From Sphingopyxis sp. BSN-002 (lineage in GTDB: Bacteria; Pseudomonadota; Alphaproteobacteria; Sphingomonadales; Sphingomonadaceae): a stretch of DNA of 64,000 bases. Below the pieces are notes generated by a model. It was not told the origin of the DNA. It did not search any database and saw only the letters and a list, made by a program, of their open reading frames with translations. Positions 26,443-34,777 of this stretch are shown here, one piece after another. The translations under genes and the position numbers were made by a program. Each line of letters starts with the position of its first letter. Within the stretch, counting starts at the first letter, position 1. The stretch lies in contig NZ_CP091804.1 of assembly GCF_022024275.1 (NCBI RefSeq), positions 62,001 through 126,000 on the forward strand, in the 5' to 3' direction.

Positions 26443-28487
26443 TCCGGCTGCTGGTCGGGGTTTCGGCGCTGGCATTGCCGGCAACGGCGATGGCGCAGGT
26501 CGATTACGAGGGCGATATCGACTGGACGACGGCCGATCCGGGCATCCTGCGTAGTCCCTATGACATCGTGGTTCGCGGCGGCCTGCTTCAGCACAATGAC
26601 GGTGACCTGGTCCAGGGCAGCGCAATCCTGACGGATTTGCAACCCGGCCTTGGTGCGCGTGTCGAAAACCGCCTGCGCGACGAAGCCGGGCTGGTCCAGT
26701 TCCGCCGTTCCGACGGTCGCAGCGCTCACCCGACCAGCCAGGGCGTCACGCTCCGCGGTCTTGGCGGCAATGCGTCGAGCCGCGCGCTGGTGACGCTCGA
26801 CGGCGTGCCGCAGGCCGACCCGTTCGGCGGCTGGGTCGCCTGGTCGGCTTACGACGCGATCAATCTCGGCGGCATCATCGTGACGCGCGGCGGTGGGAGC
26901 GGCATCGACGGCCCCGGCGCGCTGGCGGGAACCATCGGGCTTTATTCGACGATGACTTATGGCGTCGAAACAAGCGCCGCCTATGGCAGCCGCGATAGCT
27001 GGGACATTTCCGGGTCGGCGGGCGGCATGCTTGGAGACGGCCAGATCGCCGTTGACGGCCGCTACAGCCGGGGTGACGGGTTTGTTCCGGTTGCCGAAGG
27101 GCAGCGTGGCAGCGTCGATCGCCCGGCACCTTATGAGCAGGGCGGGCTCGGGCTGCGCCTGCGCTTCGATGCCGGCGACAACAGCCGCGTTGAAGCGAGC
27201 GTGCGCGGCTTTTCGGACCGGCGCGACCGCGGCACCGATTTCACGACGAGCAAGGTCGACGGCGCCGACGCAAGCGTCCGCTTTGTCCACGATCCCTATG
27301 GCGCGACGCAGTGGCTTGCGCTTGCCTATATCCAGCTTCGCGATTTCGACAGCGGCTTCGCCAGCGTCGCGGCGGGGCGGAACAGCGTCGTGCCTGCCCT
27401 GTTCCAGCGTGTCCCCGCGACGGGGCTGGGAGCCCGCGTCGAAGTGCGCCCCAGAGTCGATGGCGAAAACCCGCTGCGCGTTGGCCTCGACTGGCGGCGA
27501 ACGGTCGGCCGCACCGAGGAGGATTTCCTGTTCACCGGCGTTGTCCCGGGCCGCCACCGTATCGCGGGCGGTAGCAGTGATACCGTCGGCGCCTTTGCCG
27601 AATGGACGTCGGGCGATGCGGATTATGACTTCCTCTGGACACTGAGCGGCCGCCTTGACCATTGGTCGCTTGGGCAGGGCTATCGGCTCGAACGCAATAT
27701 CGGCGGGTCGGTGATCACCAATCTTGGCTTCGCCTCGCGCGACGGCTGGGAGGGAAGCGGCCGCGCGGGTGTACGGTGGAGATCGGACGCCTTCTCGCTC
27801 CGCGCCGCCGCCTATCGCGGCTGGCGCCTGCCAACGCTCAACGAACTTTACCGCCCTTTCCGTGTCGGTGCCGAGGTCACGACCGCGAACGAGGCGCTGG
27901 AACCGGAGCGGCTATGGGGCGGAGAGATCGGAGCGGACTGGGCACCCGATGATACCAAGCTGTCGGTGACGCTGTTCGCGAACCATCTGTCGAATGCGAT
28001 CGCCAATGTGACGCTCGCGCCGAACCTCAACCAGCGGCAGAATCTCGACGCGATCGACAGCAAAGGGATCGAACTGAGCGCCGAGCATCGATGGAGCTTT
28101 GCAACGCTGCGCGCGACTTATGCCTATACCGATGCCAAGGTCGATGCCTCGGGCGCGGCGCTGGCGCTCGACGACCGCCGCCCTGCGCAGATCGCCAAAC
28201 ATGCCGGCAGCATCTCGCTGCGCAGCAACAGCAGCGGACCGCTGGGCGGCTTTGCGACGCTGCGCTATATGGGCAAACAGAATGAGGACGACCTCGGCCT
28301 CCTCGAACTCGACGATGCGCTGACGCTCGATGCCGGACTATCGTGGCGCTTCTCCGAGGGCATCACCGTCGAGGCGCGGGGCGAAAATCTGACCAACGAG
28401 CTGGTCCCCGCGGCCATCTCTTCGGCGGGGATCGTCGAGCGCGCGACCCCGCGCACGCTCTGGCTGGGCGCGCGCGTCACATTCTGA
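26439..28487 (+). CDS. TonB-dependent outer-membrane receptor
   Basis: A 682-residue protein from GTG 26439 with a signal peptide (LLVGVSALALPATAMAQ). The plug domain covers about residues 45-165 (HPTSQGVTLRGLGGNASSRA, LVTLDGVPQADPFGGW, GGIIVTRGGGS). It is followed by a 22-strand barrel region and ends in a terminal Phe (LWLGARVTF), as expected for outer-membrane insertion. The YRGWRLPTLNELYRPFRVG block is the conserved TonB-receptor barrel motif. The ligand is unknown. It overlaps maiA by 4 bp and is the last gene of the four-gene operon, implying uptake of the substrate handled by the upstream proteins. Confidence 0.92.
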   Translation: MIRLLVGVSALALPATAMAQVDYEGDIDWTTADPGILRSPYDIVVRGGLLQHNDGDLVQGSAILTDLQPGLGARVENRLRDEAGLVQFRRSDGRSAHPTSQGVTLRGLGGNASSRALVTLDGVPQADPFGGWVAWSAYDAINLGGIIVTRGGGSGIDGPGALAGTIGLYSTMTYGVETSAAYGSRDSWDISGSAGGMLGDGQIAVDGRYSRGDGFVPVAEGQRGSVDRPAPYEQGGLGLRLRFDAGDNSRVEASVRGFSDRRDRGTDFTTSKVDGADASVRFVHDPYGATQWLALAYIQLRDFDSGFASVAAGRNSVVPALFQRVPATGLGARVEVRPRVDGENPLRVGLDWRRTVGRTEEDFLFTGVVPGRHRIAGGSSDTVGAFAEWTSGDADYDFLWTLSGRLDHWSLGQGYRLERNIGGSVITNLGFASRDGWEGSGRAGVRWRSDAFSLRAAAYRGWRLPTLNELYRPFRVGAEVTTANEALEPERLWGGEIGADWAPDDTKLSVTLFANHLSNAIANVTLAPNLNQRQNLDAIDSKGIELSAEHRWSFATLRATYAYTDAKVDASGAALALDDRRPAQIAKHAGSISLRSNSSGPLGGFATLRYMGKQNEDDLGLLELDDALTLDAGLSWRFSEGITVEARGENLTNELVPAAISSAGIVERATPRTLWLGARVTF

Positions 28488-28554
28488 CCTTCACAGCGGC
28501 GGATTCGGCGATAGGGTGAGGGCGCCCGGGAAGGCGCTTGAGAGTGGGAAAAAC

Positions 28555-29001
28555 ATGGCCGCGAAGAAACTGAATCTCGACAATTTCCTGCCCTATCGCC
28601 TGTCGATCGCCTCGAACGCGCTGTCGGAGCGCATCGCGACCGAATATCAGAACCGCTTCGGGCTGAAGATTCCCGAATGGCGGCTGATGGCGGTGCTCGG
28701 CGAGGGCAAGCCGCTGACCCAGCGTGAGCTGGTCGCGGCGACGCGCATGGACAAGGTGACGGTCAACCGCGCGGCGAAGGCGCTGGCCGACCGCCAGCTC
28801 ATCGCGCGGCAGGCGCACGAGGCCGACGGCCGTTCGCACCATCTGGAGCTGACCGAAACCGGGCGCTCGCTTTACGAGGCGATCGCGCCGGCGGCGCTGG
28901 CCAGCGAGGCGCGGCTCGAATCGAACATCACCGCCGCCGAGCGCGAAACCCTGCTCGCGATCCTCGCCAAGCTGACCGCCGCCGCCGAAGACTATGGCTG
29001 A
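28555..29001 (+). CDS. MarR family transcriptional regulator
   Basis: A 148-residue winged-helix regulator starting at ATG 28555. The DNA-binding core is EWRLMAVLGEGKPLTQRELV followed by TRMDKVTVNRAAKALADRQLI, and the wing reads DGRSHHLELTETG. MarR proteins bind palindromic operators and respond to small ligands. It overlaps the PqqD-like gene by 8 bp, so it likely controls, or is co-transcribed with, the HprK-like cassette downstream. It might also control the TonB operon upstream. Confidence 0.9.
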   Translation: MAAKKLNLDNFLPYRLSIASNALSERIATEYQNRFGLKIPEWRLMAVLGEGKPLTQRELVAATRMDKVTVNRAAKALADRQLIARQAHEADGRSHHLELTETGRSLYEAIAPAALASEARLESNITAAERETLLAILAKLTAAAEDYG

Positions 29002-29275
29002 CCATGGCTATCGCGCCGCGCCCGCCGACGCGCTGCGCATCGAGGCACTCGGCGAGCTGACCGCCATTTTCGATCGCCGGTCGATGCAGACGCACCTCGT
29101 CATATCGCCGATGCCGGAGATTCTGGCGTCGATGGACGACGGCATCCACACCGCAGCGACGATTGCAGGGCGGCTGGCGGCGGATTTCGACCTCGACGCC
29201 GAAGGCGATGCGGGGCTCGTCATCGCCGAGCGGCTTGCCGAGCTGGCGGCGATGGGGCTGGTGGCCGGGGCGTGA
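28994..29275 (+). CDS. PqqD-like protein of an HPr-rel-A type cassette
   Basis: A 93-residue protein. The layout matches PqqD-like peptide-binding proteins: an N-terminal strand region (RIEALGELTAIFDRRSMQTHLVIS), then a winged-helix-like part with the PqqD hallmark of a PEILASMDDG start followed by TAATIAGRLAADFDL and LAAMGLVA. Its position directly ahead of an HprK-related kinase is the gene order known for HPr-rel-A systems. Such proteins may present a peptide to a modifying enzyme, but no precursor peptide is obvious here. The stop overlaps the kinase start by 4 bp. Confidence 0.8.
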   Translation: MADHGYRAAPADALRIEALGELTAIFDRRSMQTHLVISPMPEILASMDDGIHTAATIAGRLAADFDLDAEGDAGLVIAERLAELAAMGLVAGA

Positions 29276-30138
29276 GATACAGTACGCGCATTGCCGTAGG
29301 ACCGGTCCAGTTCCGCGTCGGCAGCGACTGGCGTGAACCGGTCGCGGCGTTGGAAAAGCTCTACGCGGGCTATCCGCAAGACGACACCCGGCCCGCCGAC
29401 GCGACCGTGAGGCTCTTCGCGGCGCGGCCGTGGCGGCGCTGGCTGCGGCCGTCGGTGCATATCGGCGGCGATTTCGTGGTTCCCGACGCGCTGCCGCTGC
29501 CGCTGTCGATGGGGCTGCTCGCCGCCGAAATGGGGATGAATTTGCAGGTCGCGCTCGGCTGGCGGCGGCATATGCTGCTGCACGCGAGCGCGGTCGCGCG
29601 GGGCGGCCGCGCGGTCATCATGTCGGGTGAGTCCGGGTCGGGCAAATCGACCCTTGCTGCTTTGCTTGGCGAGGGCGACTGGCGCTTGATGGGCGACGAG
29701 TTCACACTGCTCGATCCGGCGAGCGGCGACGCGCTGGCTTTTCCTCGCGCGGTGAGCCTGAAGAACGAGGCGATTGCCGAAATGGCTACGCGCGTCGATG
29801 CGGCACGGCTGGGACCGTTGCTCGCGGGAACGCCGAAGGGCGATATCCGGCACCTGATCCCGCGGCCCGACGCGATTGCGGCGATGCATGAACCGGCGCG
29901 CCCGGCGCTGATTCTCTTCCCGCGCTTCGGCGGCGAAGCGGCGATCGAACCGATGGGGGAGGGTGAAGCTTTCGTCCGGCTGACCGAGGCCTCGACCAAT
30001 TATATCGCGCTGGGTGAGCCTGGCTTCGCCGCACTGACGCGGCTCGTTCGCGAGACGCCCGCGTTCGGCATCGCCTATCCCGACAGCGCGACCGGCATGG
30101 CGCTGGTCGAGCAATTGTGGGCGGAGGCAGTGCGATGA
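29272..30138 (+). CDS. HprK-related kinase A
   Basis: A 288-residue protein starting at GTG 29272. The central region is like HPr kinase: LLHASAVARGG (residues 103-112), Walker A GESGSGKST (119-127), and GDEFTLLDP (141-149). PGTPKGDIRH-like TPKGDIRHL follows near 180. It lacks the N-terminal domain of true HPr kinase. Proteins of this group travel with PqqD-like and nucleotidyltransferase partners, as here, and their target is not known. It overlaps both neighbours by 4 bp. Confidence 0.85.
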   Translation: MRYSTRIAVGPVQFRVGSDWREPVAALEKLYAGYPQDDTRPADATVRLFAARPWRRWLRPSVHIGGDFVVPDALPLPLSMGLLAAEMGMNLQVALGWRRHMLLHASAVARGGRAVIMSGESGSGKSTLAALLGEGDWRLMGDEFTLLDPASGDALAFPRAVSLKNEAIAEMATRVDAARLGPLLAGTPKGDIRHLIPRPDAIAAMHEPARPALILFPRFGGEAAIEPMGEGEAFVRLTEASTNYIALGEPGFAALTRLVRETPAFGIAYPDSATGMALVEQLWAEAVR

Positions 30139-31148
30139 GCGCGGTGCAGACGCTGGTCGACCTGTTCGCGGGGCGGCGGGATGCCGCTACGCTTGCAACA
30201 GGAGAATGGGAGGGCGTGATCGGTGTCGCGCGCACCGAGGCGATGTTGGCGACCCTGTCGCACCGCCTCGAAGCTGCCGACCTGCCCCCGACCGTTGCCC
30301 TGCTTTTCGCCGATCAACGCGCGGCGGCGCAGGTCGCGCAGGATCAGGCGCTTTGGGAAGCCGAAATGGCGCGCCGCGCGCTCGCGCCCGAGGGGATCGA
30401 GTTTGTGCTGCTGAAGGGCACCGCCTATGCTGCGGCAGGGCTGTCATGCAGTGCGGGGCGCCAGATCGGCGATCTCGATATCCTTGTCCTCGCGTCCGAC
30501 ATCCGCCGCGCCGAGAACGAACTGCTCGAGGCGGGGTGGGAGTGGGTCAAGTCGGACCCCTATGACGACCATTATTACCGCGAGCATATGCACGAGCTGC
30601 CGCCGCTGATCCACAAGGCGCGCGACCGGATGATCGATGTCCACCACACGATCCTGCCCCGGACGCACCGCATCACGCCCGACGCGCTCTCGCTGGTCAG
30701 CGATGCGGTGACGACGGCAGGCGGCTTTGCCATTCTCAACCCGGAAGATATGGCGTGCCATTGCGCCGCGCATATGCTCGCCGACGGCGATCTGCAGGGC
30801 GGGCTTCGCAATCTGTGGGATTTTCATTGCCTGACGCGCGACTTCGCCGCGGCGGACGCCGGCTTCTGGGGCAAGCTCGACGCGCGCGCCGATCTGCACG
30901 GCCTCCGTGCGCCAGTTCATCGGGCCGCGCGGCTGGCGCGTGATCTCTATGCGGCAGAGCTGCCGTCGGGCTGGGACCGGCAAGAATCCGGCGACATCTG
31001 GTATCGCCGCCGCCTGTTCGCGCGCGACGACTGGGGGCGGCCCACGAACTTTGCGCTGCAACAGGCCTTCTACATCCGTTCGCACTGGCTGCGCATGCCG
31101 CCACAAATGCTCGCGAGGCATCTCTGGACGAAGTGGCGCAAGCGTTAG
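30135..31148 (+). CDS. Nucleotidyltransferase family protein of the HPr-rel-A cassette
   Basis: A 337-residue protein starting at ATG 30135. A nucleotidyltransferase fold is shown by VLLKGTAYAAAG (92-102) followed by GRQIGDLDILV (108-118), whose Asp113 and Asp115 match the catalytic DxD. A later IDVHHTILPRTHR segment and the histidine-rich MACHCAAHML are typical of the Uncharacterised NTF (PF14907) family. It closes the PqqD/HprK-like cassette with a 4-bp overlap. Its 3' end overlaps the convergent gph gene by 4 bp. The molecule modified is unknown. Confidence 0.85.
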   Translation: MSAVQTLVDLFAGRRDAATLATGEWEGVIGVARTEAMLATLSHRLEAADLPPTVALLFADQRAAAQVAQDQALWEAEMARRALAPEGIEFVLLKGTAYAAAGLSCSAGRQIGDLDILVLASDIRRAENELLEAGWEWVKSDPYDDHYYREHMHELPPLIHKARDRMIDVHHTILPRTHRITPDALSLVSDAVTTAGGFAILNPEDMACHCAAHMLADGDLQGGLRNLWDFHCLTRDFAAADAGFWGKLDARADLHGLRAPVHRAARLARDLYAAELPSGWDRQESGDIWYRRRLFARDDWGRPTNFALQQAFYIRSHWLRMPPQMLARHLWTKWRKR

Positions 31149-31807
31149 AGGCGTTCGAGCAGCGGGATCAGTTCGTCATAATGGCCGATCACATGATCGG
31201 CGCCGAACTCCGCCGCGGGACGGTCGAGGAAACCGAAGCCGACGAGGATGCTTGGTACGCCGGCATTCCGGGCTGCCATGATGTCGTAGATGCTGTCGCC
31301 GACGAAAGCCGTCCGTCCGCCGCCGCTTTGTTCGATCATAGCGAGGATCGGCTCGGGCGAAGGCTTGCGGACGCCCACCGTGTCGCCGCCGACGATCGCC
31401 GCGAAGCGGTCGGCAAGATCGAGTTCGGCCAGCAACCGGCGCGCGAGACCCTCGGCCTTGTTGGTCGCGACGGCGCTCCGGACGCCAAGCGCGTCGAGCC
31501 GGTCGAGAGCGTTGATCAGCCCGGGGAAGGGGCGGCTGTGCACCGCGATATGCGCGCCATAATAGCGGAGCAGTTCGGGATAGAGCCGCTCGACCGCGCC
31601 TTCGGGGACACCGCCAGTCGCAGCGAGCCCCTGTTCGAGCATATGCTTCGCGCCGAGCCCGATCATCGGCTGCACCTCGGCGACGGTCAGCGGTGCGCGA
31701 TCGAGCAGCGACAGCGCATGGTTCACCGCGGCTGTCAGGTCGCCCGCGGTGTCGATCAAGGTGCCGTCGAGATCGAAGCCGATAATGCGGAAGGGAAAGT
31801 CGCTCAT
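31145..31807 (-). CDS. gph: HAD-type phosphatase, phosphoglycolate phosphatase-like
   Basis: A 220-residue HAD hydrolase from ATG 31807. Motif I FDLDGTLIDTAGD has the nucleophile Asp, motif II is AVATNK, and motif III/IV is VRKPSPEPI followed by FVGDSIYDI. The sequence and size match Gph, which removes phosphate from 2-phosphoglycolate formed during DNA repair. The substrate is inferred from family resemblance. The gene is divergent from glmU with a 59-bp gap. Confidence 0.87.
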   Translation of the reverse strand: MSDFPFRIIGFDLDGTLIDTAGDLTAAVNHALSLLDRAPLTVAEVQPMIGLGAKHMLEQGLAATGGVPEGAVERLYPELLRYYGAHIAVHSRPFPGLINALDRLDALGVRSAVATNKAEGLARRLLAELDLADRFAAIVGGDTVGVRKPSPEPILAMIEQSGGGRTAFVGDSIYDIMAARNAGVPSILVGFGFLDRPAAEFGADHVIGHYDELIPLLERL

Positions 31808-31866
31808 GGCCGTCCGCATGGCGCGATGTGCTGGAATCTGCAACGATTTGCTGGCATGGGGCGCGC

Positions 31867-33213
31867 ATGACCAATCCGATCGCTGCCGTCATTCTCGCTG
31901 CGGGCAAGGGCACCCGCATGAAGTCCGACCTCCACAAGGTGCTCCACCCGATTGCCGGGCGCCCGATGCTGCTACACCTGATGGCGAGCGTCGATGCGCT
32001 GAACCCCACGAAGAAGGTCGTGATCGTTGGCGACAAGGCCGACCAACTCGAAGCCGCGCTGGCGGGCAGCGCCGATCTGGCGGTGCAGGATCCGCAGCTC
32101 GGCACCGGCCATGCGGTGCAGCAGGCGGAGCAGGCGCTCGCGGGTTTCGATGGCGACGTTCTGATCCTCTATGGCGACGTGCCGTTCGTGCCGACCGCGA
32201 CGATGCAGGCGATGATCGACCGGCTGAACGCGCCCGATGCGCCCGCGGTGGTCGTGCTCGCCTTCGAGCCCGCCGATGCGCAGCAATATGGCCGCGTGAT
32301 CACCGAAGGCGACCGCGTGACCAAGATGGTCGAGCACAAGGATGCGACCGACGCCGAACGCGCGGTGAGGCTCTGCAATTCGGGGCTGATGGCGGCGAAG
32401 GCGCGCGACCTGTTCGCGCTGCTGTCGCGCGTGACCGACGACAATGCGGCGAAGGAATATTACCTCGTCGATATCGTCAATATCGCCAATGCCGACAGGC
32501 GGCATTGCGCGGTCGTCAAGACCGATCCCTATGATGTCGCGGGCATCAACAGCCGCGGCGAGCTCGCCGCGATGGAGGGCGAATGGCAGGCGCGGCGGCG
32601 CGTATCGGCGATGGCCGAGGGCGCCAGCCTGATCGCGCCCGACACCGTCTGGTTCGCATGGGATACCGAACTCGGCCGCGACGTGACGGTCGAACCCAAC
32701 GTCTTTTTCGGCCCCGGGGTCAAAGTGTCCGACGGCGTGAAGATCCGGGCGAACAGCCATATCGAGGGCGCGATCATCGGCGCCGGCTGCGAGGTCGGTC
32801 CGTTCGCGCGCCTCCGCCCCGGCACGATCCTCGGCGAGAAGGCCAAGATCGGCAATTTCGTCGAAGTGAAGAAGGCGACCCTCGGTAAGGGCGCGAAGGC
32901 GAACCATCTGACCTATCTGGGCGATGCAACGATCGGCGCCGGCGCGAACATCGGCGCGGGGACGATCACATGCAATTACGACGGCTATTTTAAGTATAAG
33001 ACCGAGATCGGCGAGAATGCCTTCATCGGATCGAACAGCGCGCTCGTCGCGCCGGTGAAGATCGGCCGCGATGCGATCGTCGCGGCGGGCAGCGCGGTGA
33101 CGCGCGACGTTGCCGACGGCGAACTGCGGCTCGTGCGCGGCGAACAGCTGGTCAAACCTGGCTGGGCCGATCGCTTCCACGACGCGATGCGCAAGAAGAA
33201 GGCCGGAAAATAA
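31867..33213 (+). CDS. glmU: Bifunctional UDP-GlcNAc pyrophosphorylase / GlcN-1-P acetyltransferase
   Basis: A 448-residue two-domain enzyme. The N-terminal uridyltransferase (about 1-230) has LAAGKGTRMKSDLHKVLH and LYGDVPFV. The C-terminal left-handed beta-helix acetyltransferase (about 250-448) has hexapeptide repeats from VEPNVFFGPGV to ATIGAGANIGAGTITCNYDG, followed by IGSNSALVAPVKIG. It makes UDP-GlcNAc from GlcN-1-P, UTP and acetyl-CoA. The start chosen is ATG 31867, which gives the canonical MTNPIAAVILAAG N-terminus. Confidence 0.97.
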   Translation: MTNPIAAVILAAGKGTRMKSDLHKVLHPIAGRPMLLHLMASVDALNPTKKVVIVGDKADQLEAALAGSADLAVQDPQLGTGHAVQQAEQALAGFDGDVLILYGDVPFVPTATMQAMIDRLNAPDAPAVVVLAFEPADAQQYGRVITEGDRVTKMVEHKDATDAERAVRLCNSGLMAAKARDLFALLSRVTDDNAAKEYYLVDIVNIANADRRHCAVVKTDPYDVAGINSRGELAAMEGEWQARRRVSAMAEGASLIAPDTVWFAWDTELGRDVTVEPNVFFGPGVKVSDGVKIRANSHIEGAIIGAGCEVGPFARLRPGTILGEKAKIGNFVEVKKATLGKGAKANHLTYLGDATIGAGANIGAGTITCNYDGYFKYKTEIGENAFIGSNSALVAPVKIGRDAIVAAGSAVTRDVADGELRLVRGEQLVKPGWADRFHDAMRKKKAGK

Positions 33214-33217
33214 GCGC

Positions 33218-33757
33218 ATGCCCGCGCCGACGCTGACGACCGCGCGCCTCGTGCTGCGCCAGCTGCGTGAGGATGATGCCGCCGCGCTGTTTCCGGTGCT
33301 GTCCGATCCCGAGGTGATGATCTGGTGGTCGAGCGGACCGCACACATCGCCGGCCGAGACGGCCGATTATGTCAAAGGCAATGCCAGCGAAGGGCAGGGC
33401 TATCTGTGCTGGGCGATCACGGCGGGCGATGACGTCGCGCTCGGGTGGGTGATCCTGATCGATGGCAAGCCCGACGTGAAGGAGGTCGGCTATATCCTCC
33501 ACCGCGACCAATGGGGCAAAGGCATTGTGCGCGAGGCGGTGGCGCGGGTGATCGACTACGGGTTTGGCGAGCTGAAACTGCGCCGTATCTTTGCCGATAC
33601 CGACCCCGAAAACCCGGGCTCGATCGGCCTGCTCGAACGGCTGGGCTTCCAGCGCGAGGGCCGGCTGCGCGGCGAGTGGGAAACGCATATCGGCGTGCGC
33701 GATTCGCTGATTTACGGCCTGCTCCGCGACGAGTGGGCGATGGAGAAGACGAGATGA
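33218..33757 (+). CDS. GNAT N-acetyltransferase (RimJ/RimL type)
   Basis: A 179-residue protein 4 bp after glmU. LTTARLVLRQLREDDAAALF is the usual start of RimJ/RimL-like acetyltransferases. Acetyl-CoA binding is indicated by GYILHRDQWGKGIVREAV (the QxxGxG/A region), and LRRIFADTDPENPGSIGLLERLGFQREG is the typical C-terminal half. The acceptor is unknown. It appears to be part of a glmU-led operon with the next two genes. Confidence 0.9.
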   Translation: MPAPTLTTARLVLRQLREDDAAALFPVLSDPEVMIWWSSGPHTSPAETADYVKGNASEGQGYLCWAITAGDDVALGWVILIDGKPDVKEVGYILHRDQWGKGIVREAVARVIDYGFGELKLRRIFADTDPENPGSIGLLERLGFQREGRLRGEWETHIGVRDSLIYGLLRDEWAMEKTR

Positions 33758-34068
33758 GTGATCGCTATACCGACAAGCCCTTCCTGCGTTACGTCGATGC
33801 CTGGGTGCTCGACGCGATCGGCCATCTCGACGAGCCGACGCGCGCCTATTGCGTCGCGATGGAACCGACGATCCGCCAGAGCCTTCGCCTGAACGGCAAC
33901 TGGAAGCAGATGGTTGCGCAGCAGATGAAGTTCGCGCCCGACCTTGCCGGGCAGATTCGCAAGATCTGGGAAGACGGCAAAGCCCGCTTTGAACAAGGTA
34001 ACGGGCGTCCCGCCGATCCCGTGCAATTCGCGATGACCTTCGTCGACCGCAATTTCGGCCGTGCCTGA
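33754..34068 (+). CDS. Conserved small protein of unknown function
   Basis: A 104-residue soluble protein whose start overlaps the preceding stop by 4 bp. It has no signal peptide. Features visible are a hydrophobic-helical N-terminus (FLRYVDAWVLDAIGHLD), a central KQMVAQQMKFAPDLAGQIRKIW helix, and PVQFAMTFVDRNF at the end. I do not recognise a family. Its position between two acetyltransferase genes suggests co-expression with them. Confidence 0.75.
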   Translation: MSDRYTDKPFLRYVDAWVLDAIGHLDEPTRAYCVAMEPTIRQSLRLNGNWKQMVAQQMKFAPDLAGQIRKIWEDGKARFEQGNGRPADPVQFAMTFVDRNFGRA

Positions 34069-34069
34069 C

Positions 34070-34522
34070 ATGATCGTTCGACTCGTAGAGCGTTCCGACC
34101 ATGACCGCTGGCTTCCCCTGTGGGACGGCTACAACGCTTTCTATGGCCGCAGCGGAGATACGGCGCTGGCGCCGGAGATCACAGCCGCGACATGGGAACG
34201 CTTCTTCGATCCCTATGAGCCGATGTTCGCGCTCGTCGCCGAACAGGATGGCGTGCTGCTCGGCCTGACCCACTATCTGCTCCACCGCAGCACGACCTCG
34301 CTATTGCCCTCGCTCTATCTGCAGGATCTGTTCACGACGGCAGATGCGCGGGGCAAAGGCGTCGGGCGCGCGCTGATCGAGGCGGTGTACGACGCGGCGC
34401 GGGGGCTGGGGCTGGCGCGCGTTTACTGGCAGACGCACGAAACGAACGACACCGCGATGCAGCTCTATGACCGGATCGCCGAGAAGTCCGGCTTCCTCGT
34501 CTATCGAAAGCTGCTCGATTGA
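34070..34522 (+). CDS. GNAT N-acetyltransferase
   Basis: A 150-residue protein from ATG 34070; a GTG at 34061 would add three residues and overlap the upstream gene. The acetyl-CoA loop is DARGKGVGRALIEAVYDAARGLG, preceded by YLQDLFTTA. ARVYWQTHETNDTAMQLYDRIAEKSGFLVYRK is the standard C-terminal part. It belongs to the small GNAT group acting on amines or amino acids. The substrate is unknown. Confidence 0.9.
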   Translation: MIVRLVERSDHDRWLPLWDGYNAFYGRSGDTALAPEITAATWERFFDPYEPMFALVAEQDGVLLGLTHYLLHRSTTSLLPSLYLQDLFTTADARGKGVGRALIEAVYDAARGLGLARVYWQTHETNDTAMQLYDRIAEKSGFLVYRKLLD

Positions 34523-34523
34523 C

Positions 34524-34545
34524 ATGATATCATGATATGATATCA
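34524..34545. promoter_or_regulatory. Palindromic operator in front of the antitoxin gene
   Basis: Two TGATATCA palindromes lie at 34525-34532 and 34538-34545. The first extends to ATGATATCAT at 34524-34533. They are 13 bp apart centre to centre and end 7 bases before the antitoxin ATG. This AT-rich block stands out in a GC-rich genome. Ribbon-helix-helix antitoxins usually repress their own operon from such sites. Confidence 0.7.
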
Positions 34546-34552
34546 ATGGCGC

Positions 34553-34777
34553 ATGCGTTTCCTCGCCGACATTCCCGATTCCGACGTCGAATGGCTCGAC
34601 ACGCTTGCCAATGAGCAGGGCGTGTCGCGCGCCGAGCTCGTGCGGCGTGCCGTCGCGGCCTATCGCGCCGACGTGTCCGGCGATGCGGTCGACAATGCGT
34701 TCGGCATCTGGAAGGGCCGCGACGACATCGGCGACGGGCTGAAATATCAGCGGCGCCTGCGGGGTAAGCGCGAATGA
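34553..34777 (+). CDS. Ribbon-helix-helix antitoxin
   Basis: A 74-residue protein. MRFLADIPDSDVEWLDTLAN followed by GVSRAELVRRAVAAYRAD is a CopG/Arc-type ribbon-helix-helix, in which the first strand binds the operator. The C-terminal charged tail (KGRDDIGDGLKYQRRLRGKR) is likely the toxin-binding part. Its stop overlaps the PIN toxin start by 4 bp, the standard type II toxin-antitoxin layout. It should repress the operon from the palindromes just upstream. Confidence 0.88.
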   Translation: MRFLADIPDSDVEWLDTLANEQGVSRAELVRRAVAAYRADVSGDAVDNAFGIWKGRDDIGDGLKYQRRLRGKRE

